DNA of 33,785 bases from Flavobacteriales bacterium. Lineage in GTDB: Bacteria > Bacteroidota > Bacteroidia > Flavobacteriales_D > Sanyastnellaceae. The stretch is from assembly GCA_030728235.1 (NCBI GenBank), contig JANRAA010000099.1, positions 1 to 33,785 of the forward strand, written 5' to 3'. The notes below the pieces were generated by a model. It saw only the letters and a list, made by a program, of their open reading frames with translations, was not told the DNA's origin and made no database searches. Below are positions 1 to 8,727 of the stretch, piece by piece. The translations under genes and the position numbers were made by a program. Every line of letters begins with the position of its first letter. Positions within the stretch are counted from its first letter, which is position 1.

Positions 1-233
1 GTCAATGATTTAGAACCCTGAAATGATGAAATAGCCCAAGGTTGAGGATTCCCAATCGCGACTTTTCTGCAGGCGTCTTGGTCGAAATCGTCGATGTCGG
101 GACGCGACTTTCCAATTAAATAGGTGGCCGACAATCCGCGTAAAACATGGCTGTTCCCTGTTACGACAAGTAAAAGTGCCAGCGACCCGATCACGATGAA
201 GAGCCACTTAATGGTCCGAATCAATATCCTCAT
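1..233 (-). CDS. Serine hydrolase (class C beta-lactamase-related), N-terminal part only
   Basis: This leftward gene starts with ATG at 233 and runs off the left window edge, so only about 77 residues are visible. It opens with MRILIRTIKWLFIVIGSLAL, a hydrophobic stretch that would act as an uncleaved anchor or signal. Then comes an LRGLSATYLIGK segment followed by RPDIDDFD. That arrangement (anchor, arginine/tyrosine-rich linker, G-K-x-x-P-x-IDD) is typical of the N-terminus of membrane-anchored serine hydrolases of the beta-lactamase/penicillin-binding-protein fold. The catalytic SxxK and YxN motifs would lie beyond the edge, so function rests on the leader alone. It is divergent from the TPR gene at 315, with 81 bases between the two starts. 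Substrate cannot be inferred. Confidence 0.5.
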   Translation of the reverse strand, partial: MRILIRTIKWLFIVIGSLALLLVVTGNSHVLRGLSATYLIGKSRPDIDDFDQDACRKVAIGNPQPWAISSFQGSKSL

Positions 234-237
234 GATC

Positions 238-245
238 CAATATTA
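238..245 (-). promoter_or_regulatory. Candidate -7 box TAATATTG
   Basis: On the minus strand TAATATTG matches the Bacteroidota -7 consensus TAnnTTTG at 5 of 6 fixed positions. It ends 4 bases before the ATG at 233. No TTTG is visible at the usual 19-21 base spacing, so this is weak. The 4-base gap recurs upstream of the genes at 16680 and 18473. Confidence 0.25.
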
Positions 246-314
246 CGCAACTTTAATCGTCATTTGTCGGCTAAATCGCGGAACTTTTTACCGTTTGACT
301 ATGTATAACGTAAC

Positions 315-1154
315 ATGCGCACATGGTTCCTTTTATTCCTTTTGTCCTCCCTCTCGGGAGGGATGTTTGGTCAACTCGATCTCGTTGAACTTAGAGATAG
401 ATACAATGCGGGTCAAATCTCTGATGTCCTCGAAATTCTCTCAGATCCAGAATCAGCTGAATTCGTCTTTTTGAAGGCCGACTGCTTGCACAAGCTTGGA
501 GATTTCGACGAGGCGATTGTGCTCTACAACGAGGCTTTGAAAGCGTTGCCTTACAACCCGCAATTGATTTTGAATGCAGCCATTTGTAATCACTCTGCTG
601 GAAATTACTTGGATTCAGATAAGGGATTAACAGCAGCAAAGAAGCTTTCTGGGAACTCTCCTAAAATCAATTATTATTTCGGTGCGAATCGATACATGGA
701 AGGTGAACTGATACAAGCTGTCGATTATTTGAATGACGCGTTAGCCGCCGACAAGGAGTATTTCGACGCCATCTACTTGCTTGCTGCATGCAAAGCCGAA
801 CTTGGTGAGCGAGAGGCGGCTGCTGAACTTTACGATGAATGTGCGAAACTAGATCCTGCGATGAAAAGGGTGAATTTGAATCGTGCAAACTTGTTGTTCG
901 ACGATGCGAAGTATGCACAGGCTTTAGACGTTTATTCTCGATTGCTAACCTGCAAGGATAGAGATGTTATCAAAGAAGCTTATTACTTCAGAGCAGCATG
1001 CAGATTTTATTTGCATGATAGCGAGGGAGCTTGTGAAGATTGGACTGCTGCCGCCAAAATGGGCGATGAAGACGCTCGTGAGCACGTGCTAACCCAATGT
1101 CAAGGAAAAACCAGAAAGCTCAAAACACGCAAGTCTTCATACAACGCGTTCTAA
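315..1154 (+). CDS. Secreted tetratricopeptide repeat protein
   Basis: A 279-residue protein with a signal peptide (MRTWFLLFLLSSLSGGMFGQ, cleavage near residue 19-20) followed by helical pairs typical of TPR repeats. The clearest are near residues 50-85 (ADCLHKLGDFDEAIVLYNEA), 120-185 and 190-250, with the small-residue pattern W/L-x-x-G/A-x-Y and A-x-x-Y-x-x-A. The C-terminus is basic (TRKLKTRKSS) and has no T9SS sorting domain, so the protein probably stays in the periplasm or at the inner face of the outer membrane. TPRs mediate protein-protein contacts and the partner is unknown. The last four bases overlap the stop of convergent lipB. An imperfect -7-like TACCGTTTG (one base too long) sits just upstream of the start. 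Confidence 0.75.
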   Translation: MRTWFLLFLLSSLSGGMFGQLDLVELRDRYNAGQISDVLEILSDPESAEFVFLKADCLHKLGDFDEAIVLYNEALKALPYNPQLILNAAICNHSAGNYLDSDKGLTAAKKLSGNSPKINYYFGANRYMEGELIQAVDYLNDALAADKEYFDAIYLLAACKAELGEREAAAELYDECAKLDPAMKRVNLNRANLLFDDAKYAQALDVYSRLLTCKDRDVIKEAYYFRAACRFYLHDSEGACEDWTAAAKMGDEDAREHVLTQCQGKTRKLKTRKSSYNAF

Positions 1155-1849
1155 TCGGCAATCATTTGTGCGTCAAACAGCAAAGACAATTCTTTGTTTA
1201 GTTGTTTTTTCACGAGTGAGAGATCAACGGCGTTGCCGATTTCTTGTTGCATACTCGTAACTCCTTTGTCGGAAATTCCACACGGCACAATCATATCGAA
1301 ATAACCGAGGTCGGTATTGGCATTCAGTGCAAAGCCATGCATGGTAACCCAACGACTGCACTTAACTCCCATGGCCGCAATTTTTCGTGGATTTGAACTG
1401 CCAACCCCAACCCAAACTCCTGTCAATCCATCAATTCTTCCAGCTTCTATGCCCCAGTTGCTGAGCATACGAATGATGGCCTCCTCCAAATAACGAAGGT
1501 ATTTGTGAATGTCGGTAAAGAATTGATCAAGATCCAAAATAGGATAGCCAACAATCTGCCCAGGGCCATGATACGTGATGTCGCCTCCGCGATTTATTTT
1601 GAAATAAGTAGCTCCTGCCTTCGAAAGCTCTTCGTCACTGAGCAATAAATTTTCCTCATCACCGCTTTTCCCCAATGTAAAAACATGTGGGTGTTCAACG
1701 TACAAGAAGTGATTCTCAGGAAGCTCAGTTGTCTCTCCCTTTCGAGCAGCAATTTTTAGATCTATGGCCTTGTTGAAAAGGTCTTCCTGTACTTTCCAGG
1801 TTGCACCAAACTCCATGCGGCCTAGGTCTCGTACGTGTATTTTTTTCAC
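1151..1849 (-). CDS. lipB: Octanoyl-[acyl-carrier-protein]:protein N-octanoyltransferase LipB
   Basis: LipB moves octanoyl from acyl carrier protein to the lipoyl domains of 2-oxoacid dehydrogenases and the glycine cleavage H protein, the first step of lipoate biosynthesis in the cytoplasm. Family motifs are intact. VEHPHVFTLGKSG lies near residue 51, RGGDITYHGPGQIVGYP near 87-103, the PRKIAAMGVK segment carries catalytic Lys156, and FDMIVPCGISDKGVTS carries catalytic Cys190. The length of 232 residues is normal. The start is GTG at 1849. An internal ATG at 1816 would delete the conserved VRDLG segment and is less likely. The GTG overlaps the TGA of the upstream isomerase gene as GTGA, so the two are probably translationally coupled. 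The 3' end overlaps the convergent TPR gene by four bases. Confidence 0.95.
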   Translation of the reverse strand: MKKIHVRDLGRMEFGATWKVQEDLFNKAIDLKIAARKGETTELPENHFLYVEHPHVFTLGKSGDEENLLLSDEELSKAGATYFKINRGGDITYHGPGQIVGYPILDLDQFFTDIHKYLRYLEEAIIRMLSNWGIEAGRIDGLTGVWVGVGSSNPRKIAAMGVKCSRWVTMHGFALNANTDLGYFDMIVPCGISDKGVTSMQQEIGNAVDLSLVKKQLNKELSLLFDAQMIAD

Positions 1850-2835
1850 GAGTGCTTGCTCAGTTCGTTCTTCAAAAAATCAATAGAAACAATTGAAACA
1901 GGGTCTACGCCGTGCTTTTCTGCCAACAATAAAGAAACCCAATCGCCCAAGGTGACGAAGAACATGACGCGTTGCAATCGGTTGTTGCCCCGATCTTCAA
2001 TCTCTACAACTGTAGCCCCTTTTTTCTCATACAACTGTTTGGTTATGTTCATGCGCATCGCACTGCGTGGATGGTCATCGCCTGATTTGAGCATCAAGAC
2101 GATGATGTCTGAACTTCCGCCTTCCCAGCCAACAATTTCGTTGTGATTCATCTCTGGATAAACGTGGTGCCAACACAACATTTTGCTGTTCTCATTGATT
2201 TGCTGACGCCACCGGGTAATTACACCCTCCAAACGCACCTCGGCATAGATGGCTGGAATTTTATTCCCAATTGCATCTGCGATGGATGTTGCACGAGAAA
2301 CCACTGTGGAATGCACTGACTGCAAGAAGGTGCCCAACCCACTTACCTGTTCCCACCAATCATTGGAAATGATTTGATAGTGCACAAGCAGTCTGAAAAG
2401 GGAAACGATGCTATAACCGAATTGAGATCTAGGTGGCTGTCCACCAGGTATTTCGATGCAATTCAATCCGTGCTGTTCCGATAACAGTAAAACGGCGCCT
2501 CCAGAAGTGATGCTGGCTACAACAGCCTTGGCTTTGATGGCCTGTTCCATCGCTGAAACAGTTTCTTCGGTATTTCCTGAGTAACTCGAAATTATCACCA
2601 AACTTTTCGTTCCAACGAATCCTGGTAAGGTGTAGTCGTTGCAAATGAAAACAGGAACTTTGGCCTCATCTTGTATCAGCTGAGCAGCTATCTTTCCTCC
2701 AATTCCAGAACCACCAAGTCCACAGATAATAAGGTTCGTAAACTGCTCACCAGTAAACACAAGTGATGTGTTATCTGCGTTTGAATATGCTTTGTCTAAT
2801 TGCGAAGGAAAATCTTCTATAAGTTGGCGCATCAT
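1846..2835 (-). CDS. Bifunctional phosphoglucose/phosphomannose isomerase (SIS domains)
   Basis: A cytoplasmic sugar isomerase interconverting glucose-6-P or mannose-6-P with fructose-6-P. The N-terminal SIS domain shows LIICGLGGSGIGGKIAA and IISSYSGNTEETVSAM (phosphate binding). The C-terminal half contains the family motif KMLCWHHVYPEMNHNEIVGW with its conserved His and Glu. I place the start at the double ATG (2835 or 2832), which gives MMRQLIEDFPSQL, the usual beginning of this family. An upstream in-frame ATG at 2865 would add ten residues (MFTFAQKRHP), but the sequence there contains a perfect -7 box (TACCTTTG, 2853-2860), suggesting promoter rather than coding. It is coupled to lipB by a GTGA overlap and lies just downstream of the giant PKD gene. 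Confidence 0.88.
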   Translation of the reverse strand: MMRQLIEDFPSQLDKAYSNADNTSLVFTGEQFTNLIICGLGGSGIGGKIAAQLIQDEAKVPVFICNDYTLPGFVGTKSLVIISSYSGNTEETVSAMEQAIKAKAVVASITSGGAVLLLSEQHGLNCIEIPGGQPPRSQFGYSIVSLFRLLVHYQIISNDWWEQVSGLGTFLQSVHSTVVSRATSIADAIGNKIPAIYAEVRLEGVITRWRQQINENSKMLCWHHVYPEMNHNEIVGWEGGSSDIIVLMLKSGDDHPRSAMRMNITKQLYEKKGATVVEIEDRGNNRLQRVMFFVTLGDWVSLLLAEKHGVDPVSIVSIDFLKNELSKHS

Positions 2836-2852
2836 GGGGTGTCGCTTTTGCG

Positions 2853-2860
2853 CAAAGGTA
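2853..2860 (-). promoter_or_regulatory. Candidate -7 box TACCTTTG for the isomerase-lipB pair
   Basis: On the minus strand this is an exact TAnnTTTG match, 17 bases before the ATG at 2835. The nearest TTG upstream is 25 bases away, longer than the usual 19-21, so the -33 element is not convincing. If real, it gives the isomerase-lipB pair its own promoter and excludes the upstream ATG at 2865. Confidence 0.35.
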
Positions 2861-2884
2861 AACATGTAGATTGTATTACTCTAA

Positions 2885-5800
2885 TCAACGCAAAAGAGTA
2901 ACATGACCGGTGTATTTTTCGCGAATCTTTAACGTATCGCTGCCCACAACAATATCGTAAACATAAACGCCATCTTTCGCGTAATGATCGCCGCCTTTTA
3001 CGTCGCCTATCCATGCTTTACCAAGCTGGTCGGTTTCGAAAATCACCTCACCCCATCGGTCATAAATGCGGAATAGATACTCATCTACTTCAGTGCCGCT
3101 GATTACGGGCAAGAAAACTTCATTTATTCCATCCCCGTCTGGAGTAAAGGCATTCGGGACAAATACTATGAGTGCGGGTTGCATATCTACCAAACGAAGT
3201 GTAGAATCAACGCACCCGAACTGATTGGTAACAAATTGCCAAATTTCATACTCCCCAGGAGTGCTAAACTCGTGGCTAAACTCGTCGTTCAGGTATAAAC
3301 CTCCGTCTGAAATGGTGTACATCCACGAAGTGGCGCCCAAAGATTGATCGTTAATGGTAACAATTGGTGTTTGTGTTGTTACTTCATTCGGACTATAACT
3401 GAATCCCGAAATTGGATTTGGGAACACAACAAGATTTGTTGTAGATGTAGATGCGCTTTCACAGCCTTGATCTGAAATCGAAACCAAACCAATACTGTGT
3501 TGGCCAGGGCCAATGTTATTCAAAGCAAACTCAAAACCTTGACCTACAGCAACACCGTCGACCAACCAGATATTCCCAGAAATTTCCCCTGAACTGATTT
3601 GTGAATTATCTGTCAAAAGAACGTCGACGTTTTCACAAGTCGAATTCGAACTCATTTCAAAAGCAACACTCGGTAATGGATACACTTCGATGTCTATTGC
3701 CTCTACAGATTCACATCCTGCATCACTCACGGCGGTAAGTGAAATGGTATACGTACCGGGATTATTGAAAGTGTATTCAAGCTGTTCAGAAGAAGAGGTG
3801 TTGCCATCTCCTGTGTCCCAAAGATATTCGCTCACAACTCCGCTTGAAATGCTTGTCTGATTGATCGAGAATACGCTTGCCTCGGCACATGGGTTTTCTA
3901 CTTCAAAATCGATAAGGGGTAAAGGAGAAATAGCAAGTGGAAGATCAAGTGTGTCGATGCATCCAAACGAGCTTTGTGTGACCAAACGAATCAGGTAGTT
4001 GCCACTTTCGATGTTGAACAATGGTTCTGGATTCTCATCCAAAGAAAACAATGTTTCATCAATGTACCACTGCCATTCAGTAATAGACGGGGCGTCAATA
4101 AATGATGAATTGCTAACCTCCACACCTGATCCTTCGCAAATGTCTTGCACCGTAAACTCACTTGTTGGGGTTGGATAGACCTCGTTTTCTGTAGTAATGG
4201 ATGTTGTGCATCCTTGATCGGATGTAGCGCTCAACTGCGTGGTATAAACACCTGAGCCAGGCGGTTGAAACACATAAAAGGGATCAGTGGTTGTTGCTGA
4301 TTGTCCGTTTATTTCCCATGCATAAGAAACAACAGAACCAGAGCCAATAGATGACGTAGCTTCCAAAAGCACATTTGGTTGCCAGCACAAAACCGAACCA
4401 CTCATCGATACTGTTGGCTGAGGCCAAATGTTGAAATCAATAGTGTCAGCAGACAGACAACCATTCAAATCGGCATAGGTATAAACAAGTTCAACAGGAC
4501 CATTTATGCTTGAGGGGTCAAGCGATGTAAGTATTTGACCATCAATACTATAGCTTCCTCCTTCAGGTGTTCCAGTAGTAAAAATCAATTCAGGATCGCC
4601 ATTGCACAAGTCGATTTGCGGCGAAAGTGCAACCAAAGGCAGGGCTGCTATTTCAACGAAAGTGGTGTCAGTATTGGTACAACCTTCATCATCGGTAAAC
4701 GCATAAATAACCTCGTACACACCTGGATTCATGGTGGTTTCGAAAGCCGTTTCATTGACCCCGGCAACCGAATATTCACCGCCTATTGGCATTCCTGTGT
4801 TTAGAACAATCGGGTCACTGTCGAAGCAAACCAATTCTGGAAGTACAACATCTACAACAGGCAATTGATTCACAACAACGTCTATGTCGAGATCGTAAGT
4901 GCAGTCATCGAAACTTCCTGTAATGGTCAAAACGGTGCTTTGCGAAGCATTTATCCAAACATCATTGCCATTTAATGTTGCAATTGTAGGATCATTCAGT
5001 GCGTAGGAGTCAGCTCCTGAAAGCGCTGTGGCGACACTATCTCCGAAGCAGTAAGCACTGATTGGGGTTGCTTCGAACGTAAATTCGGTAACTACAATGG
5101 GGTCGGTGCATTGAATAAAGAACGGACAACCATTTCCGTCTTCCATAATCAATGACGGACAATACTCTCCAGGTTCAGTGTATGTGTGTGAAGTTTGGGT
5201 GTTGTTGTTTGGGTCTCCAAATCCGTCACCAAATTCCCAGAAATATGTGAATGTGTTATCGGCAACATTATAGGCATCAAACGTTGTTTGGAATGGGGCA
5301 CAACTGGTTTGATCTAAGCCGATTGTGATAGGGCCTATTGCATTTCCATAGTTGAAAATATCAGGAACTAGCAGGGTGTCGGTGCAACCAAATTCATTAC
5401 AAACTACAAGCTCAACGTCGTATACACCTATTTGATAAGTATGGTATGGACTTGCGCTGCTAGCCCCTTGTTCATCCCCGAAATCCCAATTTGTACAAGT
5501 CAAATTCCCGGTTGATGTATTGGTGAATTGAACACCGAATAAACAGTTGTTGACTTGGTTTTGATAATCAAAAGAAGCCACGGGGTTGATTATTGAAACA
5601 AGTCCTGGCTGACATAAACTTTGTTGGCATCCTTGGGTGTTTTCCACCGTCAGACAAATTGTATAATCGCCATTTTCAGAGAACACATGCCATGGGTGAA
5701 CATCCGAAGTCAAATTATCTGATCCTGAAGCGGGGTCTCCAAAATCCCAATAGTAACCAGCTATGCTTCCTGTTGAATTGTTTTCAATGAAGATAGTGTC

Positions 5801-8527
5801 CCCAATACAGTTTGGGTTTGTAAGCACTGTAAAATCAGGGACGGGCGGAGGCACTAGATCTATAACATGAGTCACCGTCGAACTGCAGCCAAAATTGTCC
5901 TCTGCTGTAAATGTGGCCTCGAAAGCGTAATCCCATGGTGGAAAAAACTGATGCGTTGTGTTTAGTTCGTTAGACGTCGTTCCGTCAGCAAAAGTCCATG
6001 TCCATGTATCGAGAAAATTTCCGGTTGGAATGAAATCAATTAATACACTATCGCAACCCTCAATTATGACAGTATTAAAATCGGAGAAGAATTGATCGTT
6101 GTATACATAAATCCTATCTTCCTTTATAGAAGAATACGAACAACCACTTTCATCAGTCACGTTTAACACAATGTCATAATATCCACCTTGGGTGTAAACA
6201 ACGTCTGGCCACCAATTCGAATTGAAAGAAAAGGTAGCATATGAGCTTTGTCCGTTAGGCCAATAGGTGTAAACCTGCCAAATATTCAATGTCGAATTCC
6301 AATCTGCAGTTAACGTTGTTCCATTCCCAAAATCAACATCCCAATGCGGGTATTGAGCATAATCGAGCGTACTAAAATTGGGGCTCAAAGGGGCACACCC
6401 TTGAAACGGAAAAGCGGCGAGATGGATGTCAGGAAGTTCAGTTGAAATAACGGCTGTGCGAATGTCTTCGCAACCGGTTGTAAAATTGTAGGCATACAAT
6501 GTTACTGTATATGTTCCAATACCTGGATAAACATGACTCGGCGCAGGGTCATTGATGACCAAGGGAGAACCATCCCCAAAATCCCAAACCAATGAATCGG
6601 CATCAATAGACGTGTCTGTAAAATATACAGTTTCTAAAGATGTGCAGTCTTGGTCAAAATCAAACAACGCAACAGGACCACCGATGTAAATGTAGTTTTC
6701 TAGATGAATCAGAGCGTTGCAAGCAAGGTTATATACACTAAGCGTTACATCGAAGTATCCCGTATCAAGATAATCATGCACAATACAGTCTTGAGGAAAG
6801 CTGGTAATTTGCCAGCCTGTGTTGTCATCAAAATTCCATGCATAGATGGTGCTTTCTTCCATTTCTGTGCAAAATGTCACGGGAATTCCAGCACATGTAA
6901 TGGTCTCTGAAGCAGCGAAATCAGCAACAACATTCGGTTGTACAAGTATCTCTGTTTCCGAAATAACAGTATTCGTGCAACCACTGACTGTGGTTATTGC
7001 AACCTCAACATTGTACTCACCTGGTTCGGTATAGCTGTAATTGGGATTTGAACCCGAAGCATCAAAAATCCCATCTTGATTGAAGTCCCAAAGCAATGTA
7101 CTGATTGCATCTACACTTTCAATTGAAATATTGGTTACCAACACAGGTTGATCTGTGCATATAACGTCAGGTAAATTGAAGTTTATCGTAGGCTCTGCAA
7201 GGGTAATGTAATCTGCATAATTAAGTGTATCAGCACAACCGGTTGAGGTGGTCACGACCAGTCCGACATCATACACGCCATAACCGTTGAAGGTGTATTG
7301 TAAATTTTCATCAGCGCTAACGGAAACGCCGTTAATCAGCCATTCGTAGCCGTTTATAGACTGACCGCTGCTTTGGTTGTTAAAATTAACGATAAAGGGT
7401 GTTTGACAGCCAACAAGGTCGTCTCCTGAAAAATCGGTATTCAATGCTTGTAACACGTCAATTGTGACGTCGCCCAAGCTGAACCCAAGACAGTTTGATG
7501 AATAAATTGAAGTGAGAACTGGATTGAACTGACCAGGGGTATCAAAAGCGTAGGCAACTGTGCTTCCTGTTGCATCTTCAACGCCATCACCATCAAAATC
7601 CCACGATTGCGCGTTCGCTGGTGGTGTGCTTGTATCTGTGAAGAACAGAACTCCTCCAGCGCAAACGGTGTTGCTGCTAACAGTAAATGTTGGTGTAGGA
7701 GGCGCTACAATAGAGACTTCGGTGCAAAAAGTACTTGAACATTCTTGGGTGTTTGTTACAGTTAGACAAACGTCATAGTCTCCCAAAGCATTAAAAGAGT
7801 GGTTACTGCCAGCGTTTCCATTCAAACTCTGTGTAAAGCCATCCCCAAAGTCCCAAAACGAATTTATAATTCCAGATCCAGAACTTAGATTCGAAAAGTT
7901 TACCAGTGATGGTGGATTGCAATCTGTAATGTTCGATGCTCCAATATTGGCGGTTGGGAAATTACCACTAACACTGATTAAACCCGGAGAAGAGGTAGAA
8001 TTGAAACAGCCGAATTCATCTTCTACAGATAAAATAGGTGTGTAGTTCCCCGTAGCGGAGAAGCAATAACTCGGGTTTTGGTCAGATGAAATTACCCCAT
8101 TGCCAAAATCCCAATCCCATGATACGATTTCTCCATCTGTAACCAAGGAATTATCTGTAAACTGAACACAATGAGGCAAACACCCTGATTGATCATCTAC
8201 AGAAAAACTAACTTGTGGTATGGCGTGTACTATTAAAAAATCATTGAAAACCGTTGTTTGATTTCCATTGATGGTCAAGGATATATCATAACTCCCCGGG
8301 GTTGAGAAAATATCAATGTATTGACTCGAAATCGATGTAGATATAGAATTGTCGGGGTAAGTGACTGTCCATTGGTAGGACGTAATTGTAGACGCGGCAG
8401 GAGAGGTCACTACAATATTGACAGGCAACGGTGCACACCCTTCGGTTTCAACCGCGCTGATTGTAATTTGGGCATTGGTGACACCAAAAAACATGAGGCC
8501 AATAAGTACTAAAAATATCCTTCCCAC
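2885..8527 (-). CDS. Giant multi-PKD surface protein with T9SS type B (gliding-motility-associated) C-terminal domain
   Basis: An 1880-residue secreted protein. Residues 1-19 form a signal peptide (GTG start at 8527; an in-frame TAA lies four codons upstream and AAGGAG two bases before the start). About 21 repeats of 70-110 residues follow, most of them PKD-type with WDFGDG- or WDFDGDG-like cores (for example near 138, 225, 308, 480, 648, 927, 1014, 1096) and a YTV-x-LTV strand. The repeats near 1223-1295 and 1297-1368 are instead Ig-like units with GGxYSxxG. Nearly every repeat carries a conserved Cys pair, suggesting one disulfide per module. The end (about 1788-1880: VPNAFTPDGDGINEVF, FRIYDRWGEVIFET, DGVYVYDIV) is the CHU_C/type B sorting domain that directs export through T9SS. 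Such proteins act as adhesins or surface fibres. The ligand cannot be told. A candidate -7 box lies at 8565-8572. Confidence 0.9.
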   Translation of the reverse strand: MGRIFLVLIGLMFFGVTNAQITISAVETEGCAPLPVNIVVTSPAASTITSYQWTVTYPDNSISTSISSQYIDIFSTPGSYDISLTINGNQTTVFNDFLIVHAIPQVSFSVDDQSGCLPHCVQFTDNSLVTDGEIVSWDWDFGNGVISSDQNPSYCFSATGNYTPILSVEDEFGCFNSTSSPGLISVSGNFPTANIGASNITDCNPPSLVNFSNLSSGSGIINSFWDFGDGFTQSLNGNAGSNHSFNALGDYDVCLTVTNTQECSSTFCTEVSIVAPPTPTFTVSSNTVCAGGVLFFTDTSTPPANAQSWDFDGDGVEDATGSTVAYAFDTPGQFNPVLTSIYSSNCLGFSLGDVTIDVLQALNTDFSGDDLVGCQTPFIVNFNNQSSGQSINGYEWLINGVSVSADENLQYTFNGYGVYDVGLVVTTSTGCADTLNYADYITLAEPTINFNLPDVICTDQPVLVTNISIESVDAISTLLWDFNQDGIFDASGSNPNYSYTEPGEYNVEVAITTVSGCTNTVISETEILVQPNVVADFAASETITCAGIPVTFCTEMEESTIYAWNFDDNTGWQITSFPQDCIVHDYLDTGYFDVTLSVYNLACNALIHLENYIYIGGPVALFDFDQDCTSLETVYFTDTSIDADSLVWDFGDGSPLVINDPAPSHVYPGIGTYTVTLYAYNFTTGCEDIRTAVISTELPDIHLAAFPFQGCAPLSPNFSTLDYAQYPHWDVDFGNGTTLTADWNSTLNIWQVYTYWPNGQSSYATFSFNSNWWPDVVYTQGGYYDIVLNVTDESGCSYSSIKEDRIYVYNDQFFSDFNTVIIEGCDSVLIDFIPTGNFLDTWTWTFADGTTSNELNTTHQFFPPWDYAFEATFTAEDNFGCSSTVTHVIDLVPPPVPDFTVLTNPNCIGDTIFIENNSTGSIAGYYWDFGDPASGSDNLTSDVHPWHVFSENGDYTICLTVENTQGCQQSLCQPGLVSIINPVASFDYQNQVNNCLFGVQFTNTSTGNLTCTNWDFGDEQGASSASPYHTYQIGVYDVELVVCNEFGCTDTLLVPDIFNYGNAIGPITIGLDQTSCAPFQTTFDAYNVADNTFTYFWEFGDGFGDPNNNTQTSHTYTEPGEYCPSLIMEDGNGCPFFIQCTDPIVVTEFTFEATPISAYCFGDSVATALSGADSYALNDPTIATLNGNDVWINASQSTVLTITGSFDDCTYDLDIDVVVNQLPVVDVVLPELVCFDSDPIVLNTGMPIGGEYSVAGVNETAFETTMNPGVYEVIYAFTDDEGCTNTDTTFVEIAALPLVALSPQIDLCNGDPELIFTTGTPEGGSYSIDGQILTSLDPSSINGPVELVYTYADLNGCLSADTIDFNIWPQPTVSMSGSVLCWQPNVLLEATSSIGSGSVVSYAWEINGQSATTTDPFYVFQPPGSGVYTTQLSATSDQGCTTSITTENEVYPTPTSEFTVQDICEGSGVEVSNSSFIDAPSITEWQWYIDETLFSLDENPEPLFNIESGNYLIRLVTQSSFGCIDTLDLPLAISPLPLIDFEVENPCAEASVFSINQTSISSGVVSEYLWDTGDGNTSSSEQLEYTFNNPGTYTISLTAVSDAGCESVEAIDIEVYPLPSVAFEMSSNSTCENVDVLLTDNSQISSGEISGNIWLVDGVAVGQGFEFALNNIGPGQHSIGLVSISDQGCESASTSTTNLVVFPNPISGFSYSPNEVTTQTPIVTINDQSLGATSWMYTISDGGLYLNDEFSHEFSTPGEYEIWQFVTNQFGCVDSTLRLVDMQPALIVFVPNAFTPDGDGINEVFLPVISGTEVDEYLFRIYDRWGEVIFETDQLGKAWIGDVKGGDHYAKDGVYVYDIVVGSDTLKIREKYTGHVTLLR

Positions 8528-8564
8528 AACTCCTTATTGATTAGCAAGCAGTCCTTTTCGTTAG

Positions 8565-8572
8565 CAAAAATA
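8565..8572 (-). promoter_or_regulatory. Candidate -7 box TATTTTTG for the PKD surface protein
   Basis: Exact TAnnTTTG match on the minus strand, 37 bases before the GTG at 8527. No TTTG at the standard -33 spacing is visible. The 200-base gap between 8528 and 8727 holds this element and a matching TATTTTTG facing lysS. Apart from those two boxes I see no ORF, strong hairpin or repeat in it. Confidence 0.4.
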
Positions 8573-8698
8573 CAAAGGCTTGTTGATAAGACGTTGATGT
8601 TGGTGCAACAGTTGCGTCGAAATCACGACTTTTTAGACGAATGAACATAAATTAGTCACGGATAACGTCGCGATTAGCAATTGCTTGAAAGAGTTCGC

Positions 8699-8706
8699 TA
8701 TTTTTG
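8699..8706 (+). promoter_or_regulatory. Candidate -7 box TATTTTTG for lysS
   Basis: Exact TAnnTTTG on the plus strand, 21 bases before the lysS ATG. A TTG at 8681-8683 gives a 15-base spacer, shorter than the usual 19-21, so only the -7 box is convincing. Confidence 0.45.
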
Positions 8707-8727
8707 CAACCATCCTAGAGAACCATT

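Noticed and set aside
10..207. A 65-codon minus-strand frame at the left end.
   Set aside because: It is out of frame with the serine hydrolase start at 233, which has a clear signal anchor and family-like motifs and stays open to the edge.
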